Shown here piece after piece: positions 24,777 to 37,401 of a stretch of 64,000 bases of DNA. The notes below the pieces were generated by a model. That model searched no databases. It was not told the origin of the DNA and saw only the letters and a list, made by a program, of their open reading frames with translations. How positions within the stretch are numbered: position 1 is the first letter of the stretch; every line of letters starts with the position of its first letter. The position numbers and the translations under genes were made by a program. The DNA is from Rhynochetos jubatus (taxonomy: Eukaryota; Chordata; Aves; Eurypygiformes; Rhynochetidae). The stretch covers positions 19,631,001 through 19,695,000 of the forward strand of contig CM050659.1 of the NCBI GenBank assembly GCA_027574665.1. The letters are read 5' to 3'.

Positions 24777-27700
24777 CCCCCAAGCCAAGTGTGAATTTCT
24801 GCTTGAACACTAAGCAGATTTTTCTTTTAGATCACATTAAAATTGAGCTAGCTGGGCACACGCTGTGTCAGATTCTGCAGTCCTTCAGAAATCACTCAAT
24901 ATGATGGAGAACTGCGCCTGTGTGTTAAAATGAGTTGTCAGTGTCCTCACTCTGCATTTGTCCTTACTGAGTCTTCACTGTCCCTCTACATTTACTTCAA
25001 AAGCAAAACGTGAAGGAGGCAGCACGAGAGCAACACAGAGGCAGACCAGAGGGGATATTTAGAGAAAAGCAGGAAAATAAATGGAAGGTAGGAGCTAAAC
25101 TTAACTTTTGGGAGCCCACAATCAGCTCAGCGGAGTGTCACCCCTGACTCTTGAAGGAAGGAAGGGCTTTAAGATAACCTGGAATATGCAAACAATGTTT
25201 TTGTTCCCTAGGAAAGGAAAAGGCTTTTTTTCTGGACAACCAGAGCCATTTTACTCAACGCAAAACAAATTACATCACTTTGCTTTTGTTTTCCTTAGCC
25301 CTTCCAGTGTTTATTACTTCTCTAAGAATAAAGAAATGTCCCTCAAACCACTGAGAGAAACCAAAAGAAGGGAAGGATGGAGGGGGTGGTATTTTACTTT
25401 TGGTAAATGTAAAATTCCCTTTCCTTTGGAGCAAGCCCAGTGCTGGGCCTCTCCGACAAACAGCTCCAGAGAAAACGTGTTTTCCTGTTCCCTCTCCACA
25501 CACCATTGCTCTTGGCAGCGCTGAGTCCACAACAGGCGATGGCTCACCGTTCCCCTCCCGCCATGCTCTGATGCCAAGTGCAAGTTACCTGTGTGTGCTC
25601 ACGTCAGAATACACAACCATTGCCACAAACGCCAGATTTGCCCCCTCACGTACCAAGGGGCCTCAGTAAGAAACGCCAGCTACTGAATTAATTGGAGATT
25701 TGAAGGAAATGTTACCTTGTTGAAATGGGTGATTTTTTTTCTCCCCAACTTAGGGTAGGAGGCAGGATTTTAACCTCAGCGCTGCACCTGTTCAAGCGAG
25801 GCAAGAGGAAACCCCCACAAGCTCCCGTTGATGTGGGAGGGGGACACGCAGCACATGTACTAGGGTCAAACCCCATGGCTCTGACTGCTGTTAATGCTGC
25901 CTTAAGATACTGCCAATCTCCTTGCTCAGACATCTTGCCACCCGTGCATGGATGGGACCTTTTATGTTCCAGCTTTCTCCCCATGTTACATTTAAACACA
26001 ATAAAGGCTTCTTTAAGTTGGAAAACATTATGAAGCCTCATTGAATGACGACTGTCTACTGGAAATGGAAACTGAAGTTCTGGCCATCAAGAAGTGAAGT
26101 TCAGAACTCAAGTCATTAGTGCTTACTCTTCCCATCAGCATTTTATTTATTGTTGCTGCTACAGTGAAATAGGTACATCTAGAGCTTCGGGAAACCCATA
26201 TGTCAGGCCATATCCTCCAGGCCTTCAGGCTAATCTTGACAGCTGCTGTATCTTATGTTAGACAAGCCTGTCATTGCATGCACCCAATATATATATTTTT
26301 TTCCTCAAAGGTGACCTACAAGTAAAAAGGGGAAAATGGGTTTCTGCCCGTATTTTCATGTTCCTCCCAAAAGAACCTATGGGATCTGCACTGTATTTAT
26401 TGCTGTTAGTTCATTCTCAGACTGGGAAGGAAGGTTTTCTATACCTGCAGCAGGAGGAGTCTGCAGAGACAGGAGACATCAGAGAAATGTAGGAAGTACA
26501 AGTAGATTCAGGGATTTGTTATTTCACAAAATGCAAAGGGCTGTGAAGTAAGACTTGGAGGAATAATTCACTATTGAAACAACAGCAGGTACAGGCAAAA
26601 CCATCATGTCCCAGAGCAGCAGCCTTTTCTTTTTTTTTTTCCTGCCTAACCAAGATTTCTAAATACAGCACAAATAACCAATGAAACAATTAAAACTTAT
26701 AAAACCACAAAAATTGGTATTTTTTAGAAGGAAGATGAAACATTTTCTGAGATGACACAGACAACTATTAAGGATTAGGAAAGAAGGATAAGAGTAAATC
26801 GAAAATACATTTTCTAAACTATTTTATTCTTCAAAAGCTCATTATTCCTGATTAAGGCCTATTACAAATGAAAGGAAACTTCCACATTTCCAGAAGCTTA
26901 GTCTGCAGCACCGTGGTTCCCAGAAGGACAAAGCAATGTGCCATCCTACTTCACAGCTAACAGCAATCACATGAACTCTAGAACCTGGCAGACTCGGTCA
27001 GCAGGTGCCTGTCCCATTTCTATCTTGCACTGTGAATAATGCCCCCTTCCATCCTCCTCTCTCTCTTCCTCCTTTTTGTAAAATTTGTCCCAGGTTTGGC
27101 CTTACAGCAGAGGCCAAAGAATAGTAATACCTGTCTGTGAGAAGAGACACGACAGCTCAGTTATTCAGATGCATCTATATGGTACACTGTACCTGCTGGG
27201 TTTATGAAATTCTGTGGGCAAAAAAAAAATTGATCTATAATATGATCTAATAAATTTATTTATTAATGCCAGAGGTTGCAATTTTATTAAGCCTAAATAT
27301 TCCACACATGGGAAAATGTAAGTAGCAGCCATTCCTGAGAGGGACTAAGTGGCAAGGGCTGGGCCAGCAGAGCTAGAGGCATCATTGGTGGTGGAAGAAA
27401 TGCCACACAGGTACTGACAGAGAGAAACAGAGGTGGAAATTTGGACTGCAATAGTGTGGGTGCATTAGGAGGTGAAAAGAGTTGTGGGTCCTCCTGCAGC
27501 ACTGAAGAAAATGCTGGAAATACCAGTGCCAAAGGAGATGAAGACCTCCAGATTAAGTCCTCCAGAAAGAACAGGTCGGGCCTACCCAATACCTGGCCCA
27601 GAGCACCAGCCCTGCAGCCACCGCCTTGCTTTCCTGAGCGTGCCGGAGCGTGGCGCCTGCTCCTCAGGCACACCGCTCGCAGTTGGTGCCCCCATTCCCC

Positions 27701-28618
27701 AGTGCAGCCTGGGTTGGATTCAGCCTGCGGACACAAGGCTGACCCTGGCCCCCAGCCACTGCTCAGTCATCTCTGCAGTGAAGCATTAGAAGGGGTAGCA
27801 ACTCTACTGTTTTAGCAAGGGGAAACTAATTTGAATACTGTAACTGAGAAAGGGCAGGCGTGTGGCTGGTTTATAAGCATTTTTAAATGGTTGTCTGACT
27901 GGGTTTCTTGCTCTCAGGATAGCATTCTGTTCTCAGTTTGGACTAAAGAGGTTTCACAGGCTGTGAACGATAGGACAAAGTGTCATTTGTTTTCTCTACA
28001 GAGATAGCTGCTTCCTACTCAGCCTTTGCCTCAGAGGTATAATCATGGAAAGACAGAGAACTTGAACATTTCTGCAGTTGCAGATTGACAACATTGAAAC
28101 ATAGTCTTGGCCCTTTCAAATGCCATCTGTCTAATGAGAGCAAGGTCTTTTCTTCCCCTCACAAGAATTCAATATATTTTGTTGTGTAAGAGAGGACAAG
28201 TATAAAAATGTGCAGAACTTAATTCATTGAGAGTGAGCATGACAGAAGAAAACAGTAAGATAAATGTGGGGCTCCTATCTACTTTTTGCTAAAAAGAGAA
28301 TAAGGGAACAAGCAAATGAAGTTGAAGTATAATAACATTTAAAGCTAATAAATGCTTTTTTTTCCACATCACTTATAAATAACCTGTCAAGTCAGTATCA
28401 CAATAAGTCACTGAGACCAAGCACTTAGTATTCACAAAAAGATTAGACAAATGTGGCCCAGTTCTCTGTCTAAGGTGAACTTAGACACTGAAGGAGAGGC
28501 AGCGGTAACATGCAGCTCCCTGGATTTAGAGATGCCAGACTCCAACACAAGTTAGAAATGTGCACGAGCAGGTGTAAGTCAAATCAATAATGCACTGTCT
28601 CCCTGCTTGCTTCCACAG

Positions 28619-28663
28619 ACTGCTTCAGGCCATGAAGAAACTTCTCCTACAGCAGATCATTCA
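28619..28663 (+). other. Weak candidate microexon
   Basis: A good pyrimidine tract and acceptor (CTGCTTGCTTCCACAG) and a good donor (GTGAGT at 28664) bracket 45 bases. Two frames are open across it: TASGHEETSPTADHS, and one frame later LLQAMKKLLLQQIIQ. The length is a multiple of three. I recognise neither peptide. The next candidate, at 29611-29651, lies 0.95 kb downstream on the same strand in a compatible phase. The chance of such a pair arising at random over 64 kb is not small. Confidence 0.15.
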
Positions 28664-29373
28664 GTGAGTACATGCTAGAAAGTCTTGTCAAGTATCCTAC
28701 CAGCACTGACATGTCTCCAAAAATCTGGATTCTCTGTCCAGTGCAGCTTCTTGGCTGCCGGGTGATGTCCCAAATGCCACTTCAAATCCCTGTCCCGTGT
28801 TTGCCCATCTCTAATCAGAGGTAAAAATACTGATCTCTGCAACAAGGCGCCCTGAGATTTACTTGTGAAACGTGGTAGGTGTTATTGTTGTATCTTCCAA
28901 AACAGGGTATGGTGCTGACCACTTTCAGAAATGATTTATGGTTGAAAATTACTCGCCTCCCCAAGTATGGCAATGCCAATGTACCGATGAAAAACAAGTG
29001 TTTTAACTTGTAAGCCGTAACCTTTGTAAGCCATATGCTTTGTACCTTTGTATGCTCTTTCAATTTCCTTGTCATCTACTTCAAACTCAGAAATTTCAGT
29101 CCCATACAATCTCCCCAAATTCAGGTACGTTCGTAATCACATAACAGATATGGCTATAAAGTCCTCACAGAATTAAACATTACATTAAGAAAACCCATAT
29201 ACAATTGAGTTGAAAGACCAAAATTCTCATCCCACTTTAATATTATCCAAATAATTAATTTTAGCAATGTGCCAAGTCTTTTTAATGACATGTAGAAATA
29301 ACTTATGCCCTTGAAATGTGTCTCAAGCAGAACTTAAATAGATCAATTATTTCCGTGATTCATCTCTCAGAGA

Positions 29374-29390
29374 TTTTTTTTTTTTTTTTT
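29374..29390 (+). repeat. Poly-T tract (17 T)
   Basis: A perfect T run follows CAGAGA and precedes GTAAGG. No retroposed body is recognisable on either side. Confidence 0.9.
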
Positions 29391-29610
29391 GTAAGGCTAA
29401 ACACATTTCTGTGTTATGATATCAGATGATTAAAGAAGGTCTTCTGACTAGTCTAAATTGGGCTAAGTAGAAAAAGTACTAGGGAATTACTTCTGATGAT
29501 CTTAGATTTGTCTGTTCTGTTAAATATTTCCTGAAACTAGACTTTGTCAATGAAGGAAACAACGCACTGGTAAACTTAACATGATCATTTGCTCTCTGTG
29601 TTTCCACTAG

Positions 29611-29651
29611 GAATTTAGCATCCTTTTAAGAGGAAATACAGTTCTTCAAAG
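29611..29651 (+). other. Weak candidate exon
   Basis: The 41-base segment lies between CTCTCTGTGTTTCCACTAG and the donor GTAAGA. One open frame reads EFSILLRGNTVLQ. The LLRGNT part loosely recalls the FRGNS/T motif of Ras GTPase-activating (RasGAP) domains, but the usual following ATK is absent, so this similarity is not evidence of identity. It could be a spurious splice pair or an exon of a non-coding RNA. Confidence 0.13.
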
Positions 29652-31879
29652 GTAAGAAAGATTTGCCTCAAACATCTATATCGGAATGGGCTTCTGAAGC
29701 AAAAGCTGACAGATGGCAGTAGGACTAGCTGCTTGCTAGGTTACAAGGCCAAGGCTGAGTGTGTCTCCCTTTGACCCTTTATTTTCTCTGTATTTTTCAA
29801 TCTCCATTCTGTCGTCCCAGTAACCCATTCTACAAGTAATACCTAAAACCTCAATGAACTGAAACAATGTTCAAGTTTTGTAATGTTGTTTTTGACTATA
29901 CTAATCTATTTTATTTGTCTTTCAAAGTCCATGAGTTTAATGGAACTTGTCTCAGGTCACTATTTTTTAATAATTTTTCCCCATAAATTCAGCTGTGCTA
30001 CATTACAGTTTTCTCAGCCAGCAGCACTCCCAGCAAATAACGTTTTGTGTGAGAACACCAGGATGTAGGACAGGACAGAGTTTAGAGAGGGGAAAAGCCT
30101 CTAATGTAGCAGGGTGGCTAGGGACGTACAAGATCTGCTCTCAGAGTGAACGTGGCGGATGCACAGGTCCCTTCCCTAACCTCCGACTTCCCACAGACAC
30201 TTTCAGCTGTTGCACAATTCTTTGATGTACCTAAAAGGCCATATACATTAAATCATGTACTTGGATATACTATAGAGAGTGTAAAATTCAGCATTCATCT
30301 TGCTTCAAATTCAACAGGTTATGGAAAAGCCCATCCCCTTACCTGCCTTACCTACCAGCCTCTCCTCCTCCCTCAAACCTTCCCAACTTTAGAGCCTGTT
30401 TAGAAGAGCTGTAACAAGGCACAAACTCCTTATCAACGCTGAGACAGGCAGTGGTGGGAGAGGACAAATAATCTGTGCTCAAAGATTTCACATTCCCGCT
30501 GTAATGAATTGGGCACTACCTACTGATGATTCCGCGCAAAAAACACTCTTACACTAAATCTTGCAGTCTCGAGTCAGACAAATAACACTGAGCCGAATCT
30601 AAATTCAGTGAAATGATTTCAGCTGACTTACTGGGCCGGTCTACTGGCCACACGGAGTTTAGCATGAGGAAGCGCTTTCAGCTTCTGTATCAGCATTCTA
30701 TTACAGTAAATTAGCAAAATAAAGTCCCTATTGTTTTCCCAGTCTAGCTATTGATTGGGTTTACTATTTTAGAGAAGCACTCAAAAGCCTCCACAGGTTG
30801 ATAATACTCTTGTATCATACAGAAAAGCAGAACTGAGCTAAACAGCAAAAACATAAGTGACATAAACCAAAATGTCTCCAGTATTAAAAGCAAGAAAAAC
30901 TATATCCTGATAAACAGTAGCCTTGATTTTTAAATACAGCATAATGCATCTAAAACTTGATTGCGGAAGGCAACACATATTAAAGAGGTATGAGATCTGC
31001 AAAACCAAACATTACATTCAATGCACTCTTCCATGGTTTAAAAGGAAGAGAAACTTTACTTCTATCAGATGATCTTTGGTTTTATGACAAATACAACTAA
31101 TGCCCTGAAGATAAAGGAAAGCATTAGAGCATGGCACAGAAATACGCTCAGCATAGAAAGCTCAGCACAGAAAGACAAAAGAGCTGTAAAATCTCTCTCC
31201 ATATAGAATAATTCAAAACAGGTTCGAGACAAAAATAGAACACAATTAAACATCTGAAATGACATAATACAAAGAAATTATACACAGGCATGAAAAATTA
31301 GCATATTACAGTTTCAGAATGTGGTACAGACACTATTAACCCTTCCAACCCCTCTGTGCTGTCATTTCAGCATAGTTGAACAGATGAAATACCTCATTAT
31401 TGTTTCTTAAGTGCTTTTAGGTTTGTGTTGTATGAAACAGCAAGATATCACTATTATGCCAGGTGCAGGAACGGGGACAAAGAGATGCCACTGAAGACAA
31501 CCCAGCGAGTCTGAGTTACAGCCTCAGTAACGTCTGAGCTACCTTCCACCATTCCTGGTCACTATACTCTGAGGCAACTGCATTCACAGTGACCATTAAG
31601 AGCTTATTAAAACATACATAAACAGAGGAAGCTCTAGTATTCTCTGAACTAGGACTCAGATCCTACAGCAAGTCTACTGCAGTGGTGTTTTCAACTGTTA
31701 CGTTGGCGTGGAAAGACAGGTTTGCTAGGCAGATATTTGTGTTGAGCATCCCCTTCACCTTAGAGTATAGTACAATCTACTTATGTCTTCAACAACAGGA
31801 GCACGTTTTCCTTTCTACCTTCACGGTAGATGTCACACCGTAATACTTTTCCCTGGTTTTTCTGTATGTTTCATATCAT

Positions 31880-31925
31880 ATTTCCATTAGATAACAAACT
31901 CGCCTGGGAAGAGGATACATCCTTC
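31880..31925 (+). repeat. Doubtful old LINE tail-like segment
   Basis: The stretch TTAGATAACAAACTCGCCTG followed by GGAAGAGGATAC has the order of the 'TTAGATTGTAAGCTC...GGGCAGGGAC' block found at the 3' tail of old L2-type elements in amniotes. The match is weak, and I include it only because a better example lies at 49112-49222. Confidence 0.2.
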
Positions 31926-34087
31926 AGTGACTTGTGAATTGACTGTTCTCACACTATATTCTGTAAATAACGCTGATGCCCACGCCGGACGGCAGAATGC
32001 TGCTTCACAAAGGGGCGCAGAACACCTTATTAGGAAGGAAACAAGTTTAGGGGATTAAGTAATAATTTGCCCTGCCTGCCTTAAACAACCACACCATAAA
32101 AAGTACGACACGACTTAAACATAACTCGATCTCCTAGTGGAGCTGTCATTTCACACAGACAGGTTCACTGCTTTGTTTCCACAATCTTTCTAGGAGATAG
32201 AAAGGGAGCCAGAGAAGAGGGGTGCCAGGATATTATCTGACCATGTAGAAAATTTGGCTGTAGTTTTTAGCTTTTGAATACATAAACATCTATTTAAAGA
32301 GTTTCACAGTTGAGATTTAAAAGAACAAATTGAATTTTTCTGTTCTATTCCGTTCTGCACTGAACTTTATCTCTACCTTTTCCTTTTAAGTGATTAGTTA
32401 CTGCCACACATAGCAGGTAGGCTGAAATCCTTTTTCATCCCTGCTTAGCGTCTCCCTACAAGGCTTACTTCCAAAATGATTGAAGACAAGAGTACAGAAA
32501 CAACAGGCGCTGGCAGCCTGCCAGTCACATGCACCCACACAGATGCAAAGTTAAAAATATATCAATTCACGCCTCATACAAGTGGGTACGTAGGATAGAG
32601 AGGGCTGATAGAACAGATTGAGAGGGAGAAGTGTATATTCACAAAGGGCAGTACACATGTATCTGTCAAGCAAAAGGCCATGAGGAAAGAACAGGAGCTT
32701 CTGGTACTGCTGTGCTTTGGACAGGATGCCTCCGTCAAACCCTTTCTTTGCTGGGGTTATTTATGCTTAGAAATTTGTACCTGGACTGGGATTGTCATCC
32801 CTCCTTCGTGCCCTCTATTAAAGTCACAGGACTTACTACCAAAGAATATTATAGGCATAGTACTAAGGGTATGACAAATCGTGCTGGTAGGAGAATCTTT
32901 GGATTCAACTGATCTTCTAAGGTTAGATTTGACTAAGGGATCGGTGTGACAGACCTATATCCAGTGACGACAAGATCTCCCACGTTCTCTTAAGTCTCAC
33001 ACTTTTCCTGGGTCTTGTTCTAAGTCTCCTTCTAAGTGACTTCTATTCCAAACAAAGGGAACTGCCCTTTTTCACAACTTAAAGTAGTGTAATGTACAGA
33101 TTTTTATCTATTCTAATGGAATTACTTTGAATTGTGTACTGAACCCATTATCAAAGATAGGCTATGGAAATTAGTTGCATAATTAATTGTGTCAAACCAG
33201 AGGTGCTTTCCTGAATGCACCCTACTAAACAGGGGTGAATCTTCTGCAAAAAGTTACCAGGTTTTCCTAAGCCAGGAGCTTCTCCCCAGACCCCAGGTCA
33301 GCAAAGGTGGCAGTGCACAAGCTGAGCGCTCTCAGGGTAGCAACTGTACAAACAGCCACAGAAAGTATGGGTTTAATTTTATGTTGTCTTTGGACCTGTT
33401 TTTGTAATAATGAAGTCAAGCCCCAGCAAGCGTCAGGCTTTCAGGCAAGCAACTCTGAGGACTGGCCAGGGCGAAGGTTAGCAGAAGGGTATGTTTATAA
33501 TATTAATAAACTAGATTCTGATTTCTAGCATGAAGGGGGTAAATTACAAACTGATGAAGCTTCTCCACAAATGTGATTTCTATTAACATTAAAGCAGCCA
33601 TGGGTATATACCGAAGGGAGAATTGGTCTCTGGAGTTTGCTGTTTTAACCATCAGTCATATAGCGCAATTGCTGGAAGAAAATAAATGATATAGCAATAG
33701 CAACTCTGAAGGCAGATAGAGGACAGAAGAAGGAAAATATTAAATAAGAACAGTCTCTATGGAAACCGTTGGATTTTTAGTATTTTAATACCCGGGTGAC
33801 TCAGAGGAGTGGCAATAAGGCATGGAGCCTTTTGCATTTGGAGGAGGTATCAGCTCAAGTTTTGCCCAATCTAGAGGCAATTCAAAGGTTGTCCTAACAA
33901 CAGTTTATGTAAAATGACTTCACAGTTTCAGTTCGTTTTCATGAGTTACTACCTAGCTAGGAAATATGTCTACCATGCAAATACCTAGTTAGAAGGCCCA
34001 GCAGAAGGCCTGAAAACCAAACTGGGGAGGCAGTGTTTTCTCATTGCTTTTACAACAAGAAGGCTGGGACTTCAGGAAGTTTATTTT

Positions 34088-34102
34088 GCTGCTGCTGCTG
34101 CT
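34088..34102 (+). repeat. (GCT)5 trinucleotide run
   Basis: Five perfect GCT units follow TTATTTT. This is a short ordinary microsatellite, with no sign that it is translated. Confidence 0.95.
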
Positions 34103-34670
34103 AACGCAGTGCCTGTGAGCCTCAGGATTTCAGTCTCCAGGCCTTGCAACTATGCTTCATAGCCACCTAATTAAAAATCAAAGAAAAGCATACAATGTGT
34201 TTGCAAAATGGAGAAAGAATGAAGTTAATGAATTGCAGAAGAGACACTAAAACTAAATCTATATCTAACATTCCTAAAATTGGGAATTTTTCTAGATTCG
34301 TTTGTTCAAGTTCTAATTCTCACCTATTCTGTCTGGCCTAAAGCCAGGCTCACATCCAGCACAGCTCATTATGCTGGATAATTTAAATGTAACTTAAATG
34401 CATTGATAAAAGACACAGATGTCACTGTAGGGATGACTGAAGCACATTTTCATTCACTATTCAACAGTTTTGTTAGAGAGTTAAACTGCATGAGATTTAT
34501 TTCGTTTTTAATACTGGAGATATACAATAAAGGACTACTTGAACAATTATATATATTTTCAGTCACAGACAAGTGAAATTCTTTCTAATGTTCTTTTAAG
34601 ATGCCCTACTTGCTTGTTTCTTGGATGTTTAACAAATTAAGCAAAGCAGCTGCTGCTACCTTTGTTTCCT

Positions 34671-34860
34671 AGAATCATAGAATGGTTTGGGTTGGAAGGG
34701 ACTTTAGAGACCATCCAGTCCCACCCCCAGCCATGGGCAGGGACACCCTCCACCAGACCAGGTTGCTCCAAGCCTCATCCAGCCTGGCCTGGAACACTTC
34801 CAGGGATGGGGCATCCAACCTGTTCCAGTGCTTCACCACCCTCTCCATAAAGTGTTTGTT
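34671..34860 (-). mobile_element. CR1 LINE 3' end, 5'-truncated, reverse orientation
   Basis: The plus strand begins AGAATCATAGAATGGTTTGG and continues through GGGTTGGAAGGGACTTTAGA and CCATGGGCAGGGACACCCTCC to CTTCACCACCCTCTCCATAAAG. This is the reverse complement of the classic avian CR1 3' untranslated region, whose terminal repeats are of the ATTCTATGATTCT type. Similarity fades near 34850-34860, so only about 190 bp remain; severe 5' truncation is normal for CR1. No reverse transcriptase is left. The same sequence, in the other orientation and longer, is at 62604-63049. Confidence 0.95.
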
Positions 34861-36802
34861 TGTTTTAGAAGAACGTTCCTTGTCTCTGAGGCGTTTACTG
34901 CTCCTGACCATGCACGCACACACCCACAGTAGACCACTTTGAAGTGCTGTTGTTCCCAATTTAGATGTGGAGAAGAAAAAGGAATTAAAAAAGACACCTT
35001 TAAGTTACAGACCAATGCAGAGATACTGGAGCTAGCTCCAAGGAAATTGCTAGGTCCACGTGGTACAGTCCAGCAGCACAGGCTCTAGTGCATGTAGGAC
35101 TGAAATGCTGCAGGTTTCAGAGCCAGCTGGTTCGACAGTGGCTCTAGGAATTTCTGCAGAACACTGCATCACCAAATGTAGGCATGCTGACTATGATGTC
35201 TCTGAGGTTACACAGAAACAAATCCATGTCTCCTGTGACAACAATAATCACAAGACCATCCTTCCTCCTGTTTTTCCTCTCTACTGAGTGTGCAGACCTC
35301 TCCAGAACAGGAGGACTGAGCATTTCAGACTGTGTGTTCTGAAAGCTTTGCAGGCTTACAGCTGGCAGGCAAATAGAGACAGCCAGTGCTATACAATAGA
35401 TCAGAGACAAGGAGAAGAAAAGATACCATTTACCCAACACTGCTGTAATCATTAGGCTACACTGTTTCAAAAATATATGATTGTTATTGGTCTTGTGTCT
35501 ATTTATAGTTTTTAAACAAGCTTTTCTTAGCTGCAGAATATGTAAATCTTGACTCGTATATTCAAAGATCCATATTCTTCAGTTCTAGTAAATGTCTTGA
35601 AATATTTCACTGAAATGAAAACTTGCATATAAATATTCAATGAGTTCTGCTGACCAGAATAGATGTGCTCATTTATCCTTCGGGCAGACGTTTTGGAGAG
35701 TCAGGAACAGTTATGCTTACTTGGGGTTTGCTCCAGAAAGTACCTCTGTCAGTATCAAGCTTTCCTGTTGCTCCAAGACCCAGTATCCACTCAGCCCACC
35801 TAAGGTTGATGCAAAATATTACATATGAATCCTGTTACATAAACTCCGTCTTTTTTCATCCCATTCACTATGTTGAAGAGATTACTACCTCCTTTCAGTT
35901 CTCTCTCATGTTTCTGAACTTCGTTTCATGTCTCCCTTCCACAGCCTCTGTTTTTTTCTCTTTGCTCACAGGCCGTGTATTCTAGACTTGTTTTAGCATC
36001 TCTCCTCTGAGAGGACTGGCCAAGGTCTGTAGGGAAGCTACAAGGAAGAATCCAGGATCCAGAATTCTTAATTTCATACTCATTGTACATCAGACTATCC
36101 CTGGGGACACTGAACAAACTGTTTATACGACATCCTGGTGAGTGAATAACACTTCGTAATGCCAGTATCGAATGATATATATTATCAATGAACACTGAAA
36201 TTTGTTAGCGTCATGAACGTGAATGTACAAAATATTATTTGATAAAGGAATCAGCACAGCGGTAGCTAACAGGAACTGGAGATCTGGGAAGCTCATTCAC
36301 CTTGTTTTTATAGAGACACCTGGGAATCTGAAAAAGAACTGGTAATAGCATATGTAATGCCAGAAAAAAGATAGACTATAAAGGGGCCAAGTCAGTTTTA
36401 TCTCTGACCACATCAATACAACATAAAATTAAATAAGCCAGGTTACAGTAATTTCTGTATTCAGCATCTATAGCTGCAATCACAGCTTAGCTCAAACAAT
36501 TTTCCTGGATATCTCAATAAATACTGCTATCCTATATAAGATTTGTTTTAATCAGGATTAGTTCCATTACTAATGTGATTTTTGACCTCTGCATTCTATC
36601 TCGCTTCATACAGCACAGCATTTTCAAGCATATCAACACCTAGACTGGCAGAATGTCCCCCAAGATGACCCAGTTTTGCAAGTAGTTTTCCTGTGTATGA
36701 ACTACAACACAGCAAATATCTACCATGTTATTAGAAAGACCTTACATACTTGTGATCAATTCAGCTTTTACAAGAGCTCACTAAATTCAGTATTTGCATA
36801 GT
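34861..36802. other. Unique non-coding DNA between CR1 and LTR
   Basis: No gene or clear repeat is visible. Frames of up to 108 codons (35144-35470, minus) and 106 codons (35665-35985, plus) have no recognisable domain. The first part, to about 34960, might still be very diverged CR1, but I could not support that by eye. Confidence 0.5.
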
Positions 36803-37401
36803 TGTTGTGGTTTAACCCCAGCTGGCAGCTGAGTCCCACATCGCTGCTCGCTTACTCCCCCCTGGTGGGATGGGGAGAGAATCAGAAGGGGAAAAGTGAG
36901 AAAGCTCATGGGTTCAGATAAAGACAGTTAAACAGGTAAAGCAAAAGCTGTGCACACAAGCAAAGCAAAACAAGGAATTCATTCCCCACTTCCCCTCAGC
37001 AGGCAGGTGTTCAGCCATCCCCAGGAAAGCAGGGCTCCATCACGTGTAATGGTTACTTGAAAGACAAAAGCCATCATTCCAAACGTCCTTCCCCTTCCTC
37101 CTTCTTCCCCTTCCTCCTTCTTCCCCAGCTTGACACGCTGAGCATGATGCCATATGGTCTGGGATATCCCTTCAATCAGTTTGGGTCAGCTGTGATGCCT
37201 CTTGACTTCTTGTGCACCCCAGCCCACTCACTGGTGGGGTGTGAGGAGCAGAAAAGGCCTTGACTGTGTGTCAGCACTGCTCAGCGGTACCGAACACATC
37301 CCTGGGTTATCAACACTGTTTCCAGCACAAATCCCAAACATAGTCCCATGTCAGCTACAGTGAAGAAAATTGACTCTATCCCAGCCAAAACCAGCAAAAC
37401 A
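36803..37401 (-). mobile_element. Solo LTR, avian ERVL-like family, reverse orientation
   Basis: The roughly 600-bp element has TG...CA ends on both strands. The plus strand starts TGTTGTGGTTTAACCCCAGC and ends GACTCTATCCCAGCCAAAACC then AGCAAAACA. The sense strand therefore begins TGTTTTGCTGGTTTTGGCTG with GGGATAGAG and ends GGGGTTAAACCACAACA, the layout of a widespread bird ERVL-type LTR. Blocks such as TTGGGTCAGCTG, CCTTGACTGT and GTTATCAACACTGTTTCC are also present in order. No internal viral sequence and no second LTR are present, so it is a solo LTR left by recombination. I could not find a matching target duplication: the five bases before are ATAGT and those after are GCCTG. An internal 16-bp duplication lies at 37091-37122. 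Confidence 0.9.
37091..37122. repeat. Tandem duplication, 16-bp unit, inside the LTR
   Basis: Two exact copies of CCCCTTCCTCCTTCTT stand side by side and are followed by CCCC. The pyrimidine-rich unit lies in the middle of the LTR at 36803-37401. The LTR piece at 5371-5598 does not reach this region, so I cannot tell whether the duplication is private to this copy. Confidence 0.9.

Larger units (their letters stand above)
18406..34670. other. Mostly unique non-coding DNA
   Basis: No recognisable gene is present in this 16 kb stretch. The larger frames are 122 codons at 19798-20166 (+), 126 at 22481-22861 (-), 138 at 25108-25524 (+), and 147 and 124 on opposite strands at 27293-27815. None shows a known domain, and several overlap antisense frames of similar length. 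A GC-rich patch at about 27560-27770 accounts for the overlapping frames there, since few stops occur in GC-rich DNA. Small repeats, a hairpin at 21470-21499, and two weak candidate exons at 28619-28663 and 29611-29651 are listed separately. I see no CR1 or LTR fragment. Confidence 0.55.

Noticed and set aside
25108-25583. Overlapping frames of 138, 89 and 86 codons on both strands
   Set aside because: Mutually overlapping frames in a locally GC-richer stretch; no family recognised.
27293-27815. Frames of 147, 124 and 105 codons on opposite strands
   Set aside because: Explained by a GC-rich, stop-poor patch; no domain or signal peptide recognised.
34675-34959. Open frames of 60-94 codons on both strands
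   Set aside because: They lie in CR1 3' end sequence, which is non-coding here.
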